36,003 nt of DNA from Actinomadura sp. HBU206391. Lineage in GTDB: Bacteria; Actinomycetota; Actinomycetes; Streptosporangiales; Streptosporangiaceae. The translations under genes and the position numbers were made by a program. The stretch lies in the NCBI RefSeq assembly GCF_014323665.1, contig NZ_JABVEB010000055.1, forward strand, positions 1-36,003, given 5' to 3'. How positions within the stretch are numbered: the first letter of the stretch is position 1; each line of letters starts with the position of its first letter. The notes below the pieces were generated by a model, which was not told where the DNA came from, made no database searches, and saw only the letters and a program-made list of their open reading frames with translations. Below, in pieces: positions 25,091 to 33,064 of this stretch.

Positions 25091-25096
25091 TAGGCT
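25091..25096 (+). promoter_or_regulatory. -10 box upstream of the sugar phosphate isomerase operon
   Basis: TAGGCT matches the actinobacterial -10 and lies in the divergent gap after the methyltransferase gene. It would start a transcript near 25103, with a leader of about 80 bases before the chosen TTG. No clear -35 is visible. Confidence 0.35.
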
Positions 25097-25182
25097 TTCG
25101 GTTGCGTGGCGATGCGCAACGGGGGCGAGCCCCGAGCGGAGCACGGCCACCGACCACCGAGCGAAAAATCAGCGAGGGAGTC

Positions 25183-26067
25183 TTGGCACCGGAGCGCAAT
25201 GGCACGATCCCCGCCGGGATCAGGGTCCCGGATGCGCCGATCACGCTCTCGACCGCGTCAGTGTATCCAGAGAAGGCGCCGAGCGCGTTCGAGATCGCCG
25301 CGCTGCTCGGATACGACGGCGTCGAGATCATGGTCGCCACCGATCCCGTGTCACAGGACCTCAACGTGCTGCGCCGGCTGTCGGACTACCACGAGGTGCC
25401 GATCCTCTCCATCCACGCGCCGTGCCTGCTGCTGACCCAGCGGGTGTGGGGTCGCGAGCCATGGGGCAAGCTGAAGCGCTCCAAGGAGGTCGCCGAGGAG
25501 CTCGGCGCCAAGGTCGTGGTCGTGCACCCGCCGTTTCGCTGGCAGCGCGAGTACGCCCGGGAGTTCGTCGAGGGTCTCGCCCGGATGCAGGACGAGACCG
25601 ACGTCGTCTTCGCCGTGGAGAACATGTTCCCCGTGCGGGCCCGCGGCACCGAGGTCGGGATGTACTCCCCGAACTGGAACCCCGTCGAGCTGGACTACCC
25701 CAACGTCACCCTGGACCTGTCCCACACGGCGGTCTCGGGGTCGGACCCGCTCGCCATGGCCGCCGAGCTCGGTGACCGGCTCCAGCACGTCCACCTCGCC
25801 GACGGGGTCGGCATCCCCAACCGCGACGAGCACCTCGTGCCCGGCCGTGGCGGCCAGCCGTGCGGCGCGATGCTCGAGAAGCTCGCCGACGACGGCTACG
25901 GCGGGCACATCGTGCTCGAGGTCAACACCCGCCGGGCAGCCGACCGGGCGGAGCGGATCGAGGACCTGGCCGAGGCGCTCGCCTTCGCCCGGCTCCATCT
26001 CGCCGCCGCCGGCCGCACCTGGGAGGTGACACCCGGCGGCGAGGTGTCGCGCAGGGGAAGCGGCTGA
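25183..26067 (+). CDS. Sugar phosphate isomerase/epimerase (xylose isomerase-like TIM barrel)
   Basis: A 294-residue TIM-barrel protein of the AP endonuclease 2 / xylose isomerase-like family. Metal and active-site residues appear at strand ends: E48 (G-V-E-I-M), H78 (S-I-H-A-P), H115 (V-V-H-P-P), E146 (V-E-N-M-F), D178 (L-D-L-S-H-T), H204 (H-V-H-L-A-D-G) and E246 (L-E-V-N). This set suits a divalent-metal isomerase or epimerase; the sugar is unknown. The TTG start is used because GAGGGAG lies just upstream and the N-terminal sequence before it looks non-coding; a TTG at 25102 is in frame. The stop overlaps the ATG of the TetR gene (TGATG), so both proteins are made from one message. Confidence 0.88.
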   Translation: MAPERNGTIPAGIRVPDAPITLSTASVYPEKAPSAFEIAALLGYDGVEIMVATDPVSQDLNVLRRLSDYHEVPILSIHAPCLLLTQRVWGREPWGKLKRSKEVAEELGAKVVVVHPPFRWQREYAREFVEGLARMQDETDVVFAVENMFPVRARGTEVGMYSPNWNPVELDYPNVTLDLSHTAVSGSDPLAMAAELGDRLQHVHLADGVGIPNRDEHLVPGRGGQPCGAMLEKLADDGYGGHIVLEVNTRRAADRAERIEDLAEALAFARLHLAAAGRTWEVTPGGEVSRRGSG

Positions 26068-26660
26068 TGGTCGCCCAGTCCGGCCGCAAACCCGGACGCA
26101 GGCCGGGACCCAACGAGACCCGCGAGGCCATCCTGACGGCCGCGCGCGAGCTCTTCGCCGAGAAGGGGTACGACGGCGCGTCGATCCGGGCCATCGCACG
26201 CGCGGCCGACGTCAACCCCGCCCTGGTGCATCACTTCTTCGGCACCAAGGAGAACGTCTTCATCGAGGCGATGCGGCTGCCGTTCAATCCAGCGGAGTTG
26301 CTGCCCCTCATCATCGAGACCTCGGACGAGCGGATCGGCGAGACCCTGATCCGGGTCTTCCTCGGCATCTGGGGCGACCCCGACCGCAGGGCACCCCTCA
26401 TCGCGATGCTGCGCTCGGCCATGACCAACGAGCAGGCCGCGACGATGATGCGGCAGTTCGTGTCGAAGGCGCTGATCGGCCGGGCCGCCGAGCTGCGCGG
26501 CATTCCGCTGCTGAAGGTCGACGCGGCCGTCGGCCAGATGATCGGCGTGATGCTCCTGCGGTACGTGATTCAGGTGGAGCCGATCGCCTCCGCCTCTGAG
26601 GAAGAGCTGGTCGAGCTTCTGGCCCCGACGTTGCAGCGCTACCTCTGCTCATCTTCTTGA
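26067..26660 (+). CDS. TetR-family transcriptional regulator
   Basis: A 197-residue repressor-type protein. After a basic tail (R-K-P-G-R-R-P-G-P) the N-terminal helix-turn-helix spans about 20-65, with S-I-R-A-I-A-R-A-A-D-V-N-P-A-L-V-H-H-F-F as recognition region. The helical ligand-binding domain makes up the rest and resembles the TetR_C_16/17-type domains common next to drug exporters. It is coupled to the isomerase gene by a TGATG overlap with AGGGGAAG upstream. An ABC-2 exporter starts 169 bases further on the same strand, and an AT-rich palindrome covers that promoter, making the exporter the most likely target. The inducer is unknown. Confidence 0.93.
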   Translation: MVAQSGRKPGRRPGPNETREAILTAARELFAEKGYDGASIRAIARAADVNPALVHHFFGTKENVFIEAMRLPFNPAELLPLIIETSDERIGETLIRVFLGIWGDPDRRAPLIAMLRSAMTNEQAATMMRQFVSKALIGRAAELRGIPLLKVDAAVGQMIGVMLLRYVIQVEPIASASEEELVELLAPTLQRYLCSSS

Positions 26661-26700
26661 CGGCCGCGCCCTCGGTGCGGCGGCTCGCGGGCGGTTGACG

Positions 26701-26745
26701 CGGCGTCTTCCCTCCTCGCTTTCCCTCCTCGCTCGCGAGCTCTGC
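26701..26745. repeat. Intergenic CTCGCT-rich repeat, copy B, with a 13-base tandem duplication
   Basis: TTCCCTCCTCGCT occurs twice in direct succession (26708-26720 and 26721-26733), followed by CGCGAGCTC. The stretch resembles, in opposite orientation, the element at 32247-32306: both contain GTCTTCCCTC, TCGCT and CTCGCTCGC in the same order. It lies between the TetR gene and the ABC-2 exporter. Confidence 0.55.
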
Positions 26746-26793
26746 CCAACGCGAGGTCACGGGTCGAGCCGGTTTTGGGACTTCCCTTCGGTC

Positions 26794-26828
26794 TTGACGG
26801 GGTGCATGGCCGAGCTTAAATTAAACGC
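26794..26828 (+). promoter_or_regulatory. Leaderless promoter of the ABC-2 exporter operon
   Basis: TTGACG (26794-26799), a spacer of exactly 17 bases, TAAATT (26817-26822), then 6 bases to the ATG at 26829. Both hexamers and the spacing are close to the housekeeping consensus. Transcription should begin at or one base before the start codon, so the message has no ribosome binding site, and none is visible. Confidence 0.8.
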
Positions 26829-26838
26829 ATGATTAGTT
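26819..26838. promoter_or_regulatory. Candidate TetR operator over the exporter -10 and start codon
   Basis: The 20 bases AATTAAACGCATGATTAGTT form an imperfect inverted repeat (12 of 20 positions symmetrical) and are strikingly AT-rich for this genome. They cover the end of the -10 box, the predicted transcription start and the first codons. A repressor bound here would block the promoter; the TetR protein encoded next door is the obvious candidate. Confidence 0.45.
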
Positions 26839-27554
26839 CAGCGGTTAAGACTGCGGACCTGTGCGTGGACCGGGGCGGGCGCGAGGTGCTCCACGGGCTC
26901 ACGTTCGAGGTGCCGCGCGGCTCGATCGTCGGGCTGCTCGGGCCCAGCGGTTGTGGCAAGACCACGCTGATCCGGGCGGTGGTCGGAGTGCAGATCGTGA
27001 AGAGCGGTGAGGTCACCGTGCTCGGCCGGCCCGCGGGCGGCGCGGAACTGCGGCGGCTCGTCGGCTACGCCACGCAGACGCCGGCGGTGTACTCGGATCT
27101 GACCGTCCGCGAGAACCTCCGATACTTCGGCTCGGTTCTCGGCGCGCCCCGCGACGACGCCGATCGTGTCATCGAGGAGGTGGGCCTCGCCAGGGAGCGG
27201 GACCAGGTCGTGGCCACGCTCTCGGGCGGGCAGCTGTCCCGCGCCAGCCTGGCCGCCGCCCTCCTCGGCACACCGGAACTGCTCGTGCTCGACGAGCCGA
27301 CGGTGGGGCTCGACCCCGTGCTGCGGCAGGAGCTGTGGGAGCTGTTCCACGAACTCGCCGACCGTGGCGTCACCTTGATGATCTCCAGCCATGTCATGGA
27401 CGAGGCGGCCAAGTGCGGGCGGCTGCTGCTCATGCGCGAAGGCGTGATCCTCGCCGACGACACCCCGGGCGCGCTGCGCGCCCACACCGGAACCGACGAT
27501 CTCGAAGAGGCCTTCCTGCGCCTCATCGCGGAGCGCGAGGAGGCACACGCATGA
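26829..27554 (+). CDS. ABC-2 type exporter ATP-binding protein
   Basis: A 241-residue nucleotide-binding subunit of the drug/antibiotic exporter (DrrA/CcmA-like) class. Walker A G-P-S-G-C-G-K-T-T is at 38-46, the Q-loop in A-T-Q-T-P (81-85), the signature L-S-G-G-Q at 131-135, Walker B L-L-V-L-D-E-P at 151-157 and the H-loop in S-S-H188. It lacks the long C-terminal extension of larger DrrA proteins. It overlaps the permease gene by 4 bases (ATGA). The start codon lies 6 bases after a TAAATT -10 box, so translation is probably leaderless. The upstream TetR gene and the palindrome over the promoter point to substrate-inducible efflux. Confidence 0.94.
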   Translation: MISSAVKTADLCVDRGGREVLHGLTFEVPRGSIVGLLGPSGCGKTTLIRAVVGVQIVKSGEVTVLGRPAGGAELRRLVGYATQTPAVYSDLTVRENLRYFGSVLGAPRDDADRVIEEVGLARERDQVVATLSGGQLSRASLAAALLGTPELLVLDEPTVGLDPVLRQELWELFHELADRGVTLMISSHVMDEAAKCGRLLLMREGVILADDTPGALRAHTGTDDLEEAFLRLIAEREEAHA

Positions 27555-28285
27555 AGCTCTCGATCACGCTGGCCACGAGCCGGCGAATCCTCGCCCAGTT
27601 GCGCCACGACCACCGCACGGTCGGGCTGCTCATCGGCGTCCCGACCCTGCTCATGATCCTGCTGCGTTACGTGATCGACAATCCGGTCGCCTTCGACCGC
27701 TGGGCCCCGATGCTGCTCGGGGTGTTCCCCTTCATCGTGATGTTCATCGTCACCTCGGTCGGCACGCTGCGCGAGCGTACGGGCGGCACGCTCGAGCGGC
27801 TGATGACGACCCCGCTCGGCAAGCTGGACCTGCTGCTCGGCTACGCGCTCGCGTTCGGCCTGCTCGCGCTCGTGCAGGTCGGCGTGGTGACCGCGATCTC
27901 GGTGACCTGGCTGGGGCTCGACCTGGCCGGGTCGATGTGGAGCCTCGTGCTCGTCGCGGTGCTCGACGCACTGCTCGGCATGGCCCTCGGCCTGTTCGCC
28001 AGCGCGTTCGCCCGCACGGAGTTCCAGGCGGTGCAGTTCATGCCCGCCTTCGTGCTGCCGCAGGCCCTGCTGTGCGGGCTTGTCGTGCCCCGGGAGCAGA
28101 TGGCGAGCTGGCTCGAGTGGATCTCGGCCGTGCTGCCGTTGTCGTACGCGGTCGAGGCGATGCGGGAGCTCAGCCGCGGTGACGAGTTCACGAGCACCCT
28201 CGCGCGGGATCTGGCCATCATCATCGGGTGTGTGATCGTCTCGCTCATGCTCGGCGCGGCCACGCTTCGCCGCCGCACCGCCTGA
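27551..28285 (+). CDS. ABC-2 type exporter permease
   Basis: A 244-residue membrane subunit with about six helices (near 23-42, 56-74, 95-121, 128-154, 166-185 and 219-238). The T-L-E-R-L-M-T-T-P cytoplasmic motif at about 83-91 and the P-L-S-Y-A-V-E-A-M segment before the last helix are typical of ABC-2 permeases that partner DrrA-like ATPases. It begins inside the end of the ATPase gene, and the two should form a homodimeric efflux complex. A hairpin about 20 bases past the stop codon probably ends the operon. Export of a hydrophobic drug or metabolite is the family expectation; the actual substrate is unknown. Confidence 0.93.
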   Translation: MKLSITLATSRRILAQLRHDHRTVGLLIGVPTLLMILLRYVIDNPVAFDRWAPMLLGVFPFIVMFIVTSVGTLRERTGGTLERLMTTPLGKLDLLLGYALAFGLLALVQVGVVTAISVTWLGLDLAGSMWSLVLVAVLDALLGMALGLFASAFARTEFQAVQFMPAFVLPQALLCGLVVPREQMASWLEWISAVLPLSYAVEAMRELSRGDEFTSTLARDLAIIIGCVIVSLMLGAATLRRRTA

Positions 28286-28304
28286 GGGGTGCCGATCCGC
28301 GGCC

Positions 28305-28321
28305 GCCGGGAACATCCCGGC
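28305..28321 (+). terminator. Hairpin terminator after the ABC-2 operon
   Basis: A perfect 7-base stem GCCGGGA/TCCCGGC with a 3-base loop starts 20 bases past the permease stop codon. No T-run follows. The rest of the 28286-28455 gap holds only the leader region of the next gene. Confidence 0.55.
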
Positions 28322-28455
28322 AGGCGATAGCGGACTCGGGCAAAGATCGGACAGACGGAGGACTTACCCTCTATTCCGGCATGTACTGGGCAACCGCGTC
28401 GCGGATTAGCCTTGAGAGGCGCGGGACGACGTTGTCTCGCCGGAGAGGGGGAACG

Positions 28456-29382
28456 TTGCTCCGTCAGGTGCTCTTGGCAGCGTCGCGCAGAGACAGCGTA
28501 CGCAGGCTGGCCGAAACGGCTCCGTACACCAGGAGCGTCGTCCAGCGGTTCATCGCCGGCACGGCCGTGGACGACGCCTTGCGGGTCACCGAAGGGCTGG
28601 CCGCCGGCGGGCTGCTCGTAACCCTGGATCACCTGGGGGAGGACACGCTCGACCCCGGTCAGGCCGAGACCATCGTCAACGGCTACGTGACCCTGCTGGA
28701 GCGGCTCGGCTCCGCGGATCTCGGGCCGCGGGCCGAGGTCTCGGTCAAGCTCACGGCTCTCGGTCAGGTGCTCGACGGCGGTGAACGGCTGGCGCTGAAG
28801 AACGCGCAGCGCATCTGCCACGCCGCACGCGCGGTGGGCACCACGGTGACGCTGGACATGGAGGACCACACCACCGTCGATTCGACGCTGCGGATCCTGG
28901 AGGAGCTGCGCGCCGATTTCCCGGACACCGGTGCGGTGATCCAGTCGTACCTGCGCCGCGCCGAGGAGTACTGCGACCAGCTGTCCCATGAGGGGTCGCG
29001 GGTGCGGCTCTGCAAGGGCGCCTACAACGCCCCCGAGTCGGTGGCCTTCGCCGACCGGCGTGAGATCGACAGGTCGTACGTCCGGTGCATGAAGGTGCTG
29101 ATGGCCGGCAAGGGGCACCCCATGCTGGCCACACATGATCCGCGGCTCATCGAGATCGCGGGCGCGCTGGCCGTGCTCAACGACCGGTCGCCGGACCGGT
29201 TCGAGTACCAGATGCTCTACGGCATCCGCACGCAGGAGCAGCGGCGGCTCGCCGGGCTCGGCGCCCAGGTGCGGGTCTATGTGCCCTACGGCGACGAGTG
29301 GTACGGCTACATGATGCGGCGGCTGGCGGAGCGTCCGGCGAACCTGATGTTCTTCCTGCGCTCGCTGGCCGGTGACTCCTGA
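28456..29382 (+). CDS. Proline dehydrogenase
   Basis: A 308-residue FAD enzyme that oxidises proline to pyrroline-5-carboxylate, the first step of proline catabolism, and passes electrons to the membrane quinone pool. It is the monofunctional form, not fused to the second enzyme. Family features are S-V-K98-L-T, D-M-E-D-H at 134-138, Q163-S-Y-L-R-R, R184-L-C-K-G-A-Y, M-L-Y-G-I-R at 253-258 and the C-terminal Y-G-D-E-W-Y-G-Y-M-M-R-R-L-A-E-R-P, which contains the proline-binding arginines. The TTG start is chosen for its upstream GGAGAGGGGG and because it gives the normal family length; an ATG at 28381 is in frame but lacks a ribosome binding site. No P5C dehydrogenase gene lies next to it. Confidence 0.95.
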   Translation: MLRQVLLAASRRDSVRRLAETAPYTRSVVQRFIAGTAVDDALRVTEGLAAGGLLVTLDHLGEDTLDPGQAETIVNGYVTLLERLGSADLGPRAEVSVKLTALGQVLDGGERLALKNAQRICHAARAVGTTVTLDMEDHTTVDSTLRILEELRADFPDTGAVIQSYLRRAEEYCDQLSHEGSRVRLCKGAYNAPESVAFADRREIDRSYVRCMKVLMAGKGHPMLATHDPRLIEIAGALAVLNDRSPDRFEYQMLYGIRTQEQRRLAGLGAQVRVYVPYGDEWYGYMMRRLAERPANLMFFLRSLAGDS

Positions 29383-29418
29383 GGGAGCCGCGAGGCGTCT
29401 TCTCGACCGCGTCTGAGC

Positions 29419-29450
29419 GCCCCTCACCTCCGCATCGCGAGGTGAGGGGC
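29419..29450 (+). terminator. Strong hairpin between proline dehydrogenase and proC
   Basis: A perfect 12-base stem, GCCCCTCACCTC (29419-29430) with GAGGTGAGGGGC (29439-29450), and an 8-base loop. It lies 36 bases past the proline dehydrogenase stop codon and has no T-run. It should separate that gene from proC, which has its own promoter directly after. Confidence 0.8.
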
Positions 29451-29474
29451 CTCTGGCGTGTCACGAAGTCTCGG

Positions 29475-29480
29475 TAGGCT
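29475..29480 (+). promoter_or_regulatory. -10 box of a probable leaderless proC promoter
   Basis: TAGGCT ends 7 bases before the proC ATG. No Shine-Dalgarno sequence lies between, so the transcript probably begins at the start codon. No -35 is recognisable. Confidence 0.5.
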
Positions 29481-29487
29481 TGCTCAG

Positions 29488-30282
29488 ATGATTGCGATTC
29501 TCGGCGCCGGCAAGATGGGCGAGGCACTGCTGTCAGGCGTTCTCAGAGCCGGCCGCCGCCCGGCCCAGCTCGCCGTGACCGTTCGCCGGGCCGAGCGGGG
29601 CGCGCTCCTGCATGAGCGGTACGGCGTCGCGGTGCTGTCCAACGCCGAAGCCGCCAAGACCGCCGATACCCTCGTCATCGCGGTGAAGCCGCAGGACATG
29701 GCCACGCTCCTGGAGGAGCTGGGCCCGCACATTCCGCCGGGCCGGCTGGTGATCTCCATGGCCGCGGGCATCCCCACCTCGTTCATCGAGTCGCGCCTGC
29801 CGGGCGGTGTGCCGGTCGTGCGGGTCATGTCCAACACTCCCGTGCACGTCGACGAGGCGATGAGCGTGGTGTCGGCGGGTTCGCACGCCGACGAGGCGCA
29901 CCTCAAGCTCACCGAGGAGCTGCTGACGCCGGTCGGCAAGGTGCTGCGCATCCCCGAGTCGCTGCAGGACGGCGCGACGGCCCTCTCGGGCAGCGGTCCC
30001 GCCTACTTCTACTACCTCGTCGAGGCGATGGTCGACGCCGGCATCCTGCTCGGCATGCCGCGCGCCGCGGCGCTCGAGATGGTGGTCCAGTCCGCGGTCG
30101 GCGCCGCCGTGATGCTGCGCGACTCGGGAGAGCACCCGGTGCTGTTGCGCGAAGCGGTCACCTCGCCCGGCGGGACGACCATCGCGGCGATCCGCGAGCT
30201 GGAGCGTCATGGCGTACGGGCCGCCGTGCTGGAGGCGATCGAGGCCGCCAGGAACCGAGGCCGTGAACTCGCCGAAGGGTGA
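29488..30282 (+). CDS. proC: Pyrroline-5-carboxylate reductase
   Basis: A 264-residue NAD(P)H-dependent enzyme that makes proline from pyrroline-5-carboxylate, the last biosynthetic step. The Rossmann motif is G-A-G-K-M-G at 6-11, the A-V-K-P-Q motif at 65-69, S-G-S-G-P-A-Y at 167-173 at the dimer and substrate region, and the signature R-E-A-V-T-S-P-G-G-T-T at 221-231. The length is normal. The start codon follows a TAGGCT box by 7 bases and is probably leaderless; an in-frame start 30 bases earlier would precede the predicted transcription start. It follows proline dehydrogenase, which runs the opposite reaction direction, behind a strong hairpin. Confidence 0.97.
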   Translation: MIAILGAGKMGEALLSGVLRAGRRPAQLAVTVRRAERGALLHERYGVAVLSNAEAAKTADTLVIAVKPQDMATLLEELGPHIPPGRLVISMAAGIPTSFIESRLPGGVPVVRVMSNTPVHVDEAMSVVSAGSHADEAHLKLTEELLTPVGKVLRIPESLQDGATALSGSGPAYFYYLVEAMVDAGILLGMPRAAALEMVVQSAVGAAVMLRDSGEHPVLLREAVTSPGGTTIAAIRELERHGVRAAVLEAIEAARNRGRELAEG

Positions 30283-30354
30283 GATCCGCAGCATGTTCCT
30301 CGATTCGACCGGATTCGATTGAACCGAACACCGGTCCGTGACCGATTAGAGGGT

Positions 30355-30777
30355 ATGGGTATCCTGCTTCGCCTCCTCGTCGCCGCCGGTCTCGCGGTCG
30401 ACGCCTACATCCACTGGGACCTCGCAGCCGACCTGCCCTCGGGCAAGGACGGCAACATCGGTGCGGACGTGCTGTTCCAGGCGCAGGCCGTGGCCGCGAT
30501 CGTCGTGGGCCTGCTGGTCCTGTGCTGGGCGCGCCGCTGGACGTACGCGGTCGCCTTCCTCGTCGCCGCGAGCGCGGTCGGCGCCGTGCTGCTCTACTAC
30601 GCGGTCGACGTCGGGTCGATCGGCCCGCTGCCGGAGATGCACGAGCCGGTCTGGTACGCGGAGAAGACCATCAGCGCCGTCGGTGAGGGCGTCGCGGCGT
30701 TGGCCGCTCTGGTGGGCTTCTTCACCGTGGCCGGGCGGCCCGCAGGACATCACGCCGAGATGCCCGCGCGCCGGTAG
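30355..30777 (+). CDS. Small four-helix membrane protein
   Basis: A protein of about 140 residues with four hydrophobic segments (about 4-17, 40-59, 63-82 and 104-125). The first helix carries D-A-Y-I-H-W, and the motif F-Q-A-Q-A-V-A-A-I lies before the second. I recognise it as a common conserved actinobacterial membrane protein, sometimes found near DoxX-like genes, with no known function. The start is uncertain: ATG 30355 has AGAGG only 2 bases upstream, and TTG 30321-region starts further up are in frame. The upstream 73 bases contain GGATTCGA/CGATTCGA direct repeats. It follows proC on the same strand and may be cotranscribed. Confidence 0.75.
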   Translation: MGILLRLLVAAGLAVDAYIHWDLAADLPSGKDGNIGADVLFQAQAVAAIVVGLLVLCWARRWTYAVAFLVAASAVGAVLLYYAVDVGSIGPLPEMHEPVWYAEKTISAVGEGVAALAALVGFFTVAGRPAGHHAEMPARR

Positions 30778-30826
30778 CACGGCACCGTTTCGCCACGCTT
30801 CGCCACACTCGGGCGGGGCGCGTGTT

Positions 30827-30832
30827 TAGCAT
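30827..30832 (+). promoter_or_regulatory. -10 box of a probable leaderless promoter for the adaptor operon
   Basis: TAGCAT stands 6 bases before the GTG start of the adaptor gene, with no ribosome binding site between. A -35 hexamer is not evident. Confidence 0.5.
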
Positions 30833-30838
30833 GGCCGC

Positions 30839-32197
30839 GTGAGTTTGCGGCGCTTCATCCCGTTGGCGGTGGTCGGCGTCCTTATCGCCGGGCTGATCAG
30901 TGCGTGCTCGGGCGACGACAAGGCCGCCGGGATCCGCCTGGGCGCGGTGACCCGCGCCGACGTGGCCGAGGTGGTGGAGGCTCCGGCGACGGTCACGGCG
31001 CGGGCGACCGCCACGCTGCGGTCGCCCGCGGAAGGCACGGTCAGACGGCTGCGCGTCGCCGACGGCGACGAGGTGCGCAAGGGCGAGGTGCTCGCTCGCA
31101 TCGCCTCACCGACCGCAGACGAGCAACTGCGGCAGGCCCGCGAGGCCGATAGCGGCGTGTCCGGCGGCGGTGGTGGAGTTCCGGCCGGCGTGGACCTCTC
31201 GTCCTTCCAGCGACGCACCGACCGTACGGCCAGACGCGGGTTCACCTCGGCGCGGCAGGTCGCGATGAAGATCCCGGATACCCGGCAGCGGGCCGTCGTG
31301 CTCGCCCAGATCACCAGGGCACAGGCCGACTACGCGACGGCCGCCGCGGCCGCGCGGAACGCGCTCGTCCAGCTGGACTCGGGGATCGGCAGCGTGCGGC
31401 AGGCCATGTCGTCTATCACGGCGGCGCAGCGGGTGCAGACCCGGGCGGCGGTACGGGCGGCGGAGCGCACCGTGGCCGGTCTCACGATCAAGGCGCCGTT
31501 CGCCGGGGTGGTGAGCCTCGGCGGACCGGCGGGAGGCGCCGGCGACCTGTCCGGGCTGATCGGCCAACTGCCCGCGCAGGCACAGGCGCCGGCCGCGGGA
31601 GCGGCGCCGTCGCTCGGCGGGGGCGGCGGCGCGACCCGGGACGCCGCCTCGGTCGCCGAGGGCGTCCCGATCGCCCCCGGCGACGCGGTCGTCACCGTCA
31701 CCGACGTGTCCAGGCTCGGACTGTCCGCCGAGGTGGACGAGACCGACGTGCTCGACGTCAAGCGGGGCACCCCGGCCACCGTCGAGTTCGACGCGGTGCA
31801 GGGCGCCACCTATCAGGCTCGGGTCACCGGCGTGGGCGTCACGCCCAAGGAGTCCACCGGCGGCGGGGTGACCTACCGGGTGACGCTCTCGCTGCGGCGT
31901 GGCACGACGGCCGACGGCGCCGTGGCGCCCTGGCCGAAGCCGGGGATGAGCGCCGTGGTCGACCTGCGGGTGCGCGAGGTGGGCTCGGCGGTGTCGGTGC
32001 CCTCGTCGGCGATCGTGACCAGCGGCCGGGACTCCACCGTGTGGGTGGTCTCGGGAGGCAGGGCGCAGCGGCGCGTCGTCAGGCTCGGGGCCCAGGGCGA
32101 CGCGACGGTGCAGGTGACCTCGGGACTGGCCGAGGGCGAGCGCGTCGTCGTCCGCGGCGTGAACGCGGTCAAGCAGAACCAGAAGCTCCCCAGGTGA
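30839..32197 (+). CDS. Periplasmic-adaptor-type (HlyD/MacA/YknX-like) lipoprotein
   Basis: A 452-residue extracytoplasmic adaptor that works with the ATPase and permease encoded next. A lipoprotein signal ends at C23 (L-I-S-A-C). The first half of the biotinyl-lipoyl-like domain is near 55-90 (A-T-L-R-S-P-A-E-G-T-V), followed by a long Ala/Gln/Arg-rich helical hairpin (about 125-215). The second lipoyl half T-I-K-A-P-F-A-G-V-V lies near 217-226, a beta-barrel follows (about 280-380), and the membrane-proximal domain ends the protein. Two Gly/Ala/Pro-rich inserts (about 104-115 and 232-275) are unusual and would be flexible. In Gram-positive bacteria such adaptors belong to YknWXYZ-like exporters. 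The stop overlaps a downstream ATG. Confidence 0.9.
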   Translation: MSLRRFIPLAVVGVLIAGLISACSGDDKAAGIRLGAVTRADVAEVVEAPATVTARATATLRSPAEGTVRRLRVADGDEVRKGEVLARIASPTADEQLRQAREADSGVSGGGGGVPAGVDLSSFQRRTDRTARRGFTSARQVAMKIPDTRQRAVVLAQITRAQADYATAAAAARNALVQLDSGIGSVRQAMSSITAAQRVQTRAAVRAAERTVAGLTIKAPFAGVVSLGGPAGGAGDLSGLIGQLPAQAQAPAAGAAPSLGGGGGATRDAASVAEGVPIAPGDAVVTVTDVSRLGLSAEVDETDVLDVKRGTPATVEFDAVQGATYQARVTGVGVTPKESTGGGVTYRVTLSLRRGTTADGAVAPWPKPGMSAVVDLRVREVGSAVSVPSSAIVTSGRDSTVWVVSGGRAQRRVVRLGAQGDATVQVTSGLAEGERVVVRGVNAVKQNQKLPR

Positions 32198-32246
32198 TGA
32201 CTCCTGAAGGCCATGACCCTGAGCGCGAAGAGGCCGCGAGGGGCGC

Positions 32247-32306
32247 GGCGCTGTCTGGACTGAGGAGCGAGCGAGGTACGAGCGAGCGACGAGGGAAGAC
32301 AGCGCC
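32247..32306 (+). repeat. Intergenic repeat, copy A: GAGCGA-rich core inside a 10-base inverted repeat
   Basis: GGCGCTGTCT (32247-32256) and AGACAGCGCC (32297-32306) form a perfect inverted repeat around 40 bases that contain GAGCGAGCGA twice (32265-32274 and 32280-32289). It lies inside an operon, between the adaptor stop and the ATPase start. It resembles, in opposite orientation, the stretch at 26701-26745. It probably belongs to a dispersed intergenic repeat family. Confidence 0.6.
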
Positions 32307-32343
32307 TCGAAGCGCCCCGAGCCGCCGCGCCGGAGGCGCGGCC

Positions 32344-33036
<693 letters not shown>

Positions 33037-33064
33037 GGACGGCCGAGGGGGCGTCGACGCGGCG

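Noticed and set aside
23214..25775. An 853-codon open frame on the plus strand across the hydrolase, methyltransferase and isomerase genes
   Set aside because: It is antisense or out of frame to three recognised enzymes and has no domain; the composition is that of a shadow frame.
28381..28455. ATG 28381 as the proline dehydrogenase start
   Set aside because: It has no ribosome binding site and adds an Arg-rich stretch not typical of the family; TTG 28456 has a strong site and gives normal length.
32197..32343. A 49-residue N-terminal extension of the second MacB-type ATPase starting at the ATG that overlaps the adaptor stop
   Set aside because: The extra residues are low complexity and encoded by the intergenic repeat; the ATG at 32344 has GGAGG and gives normal family length.
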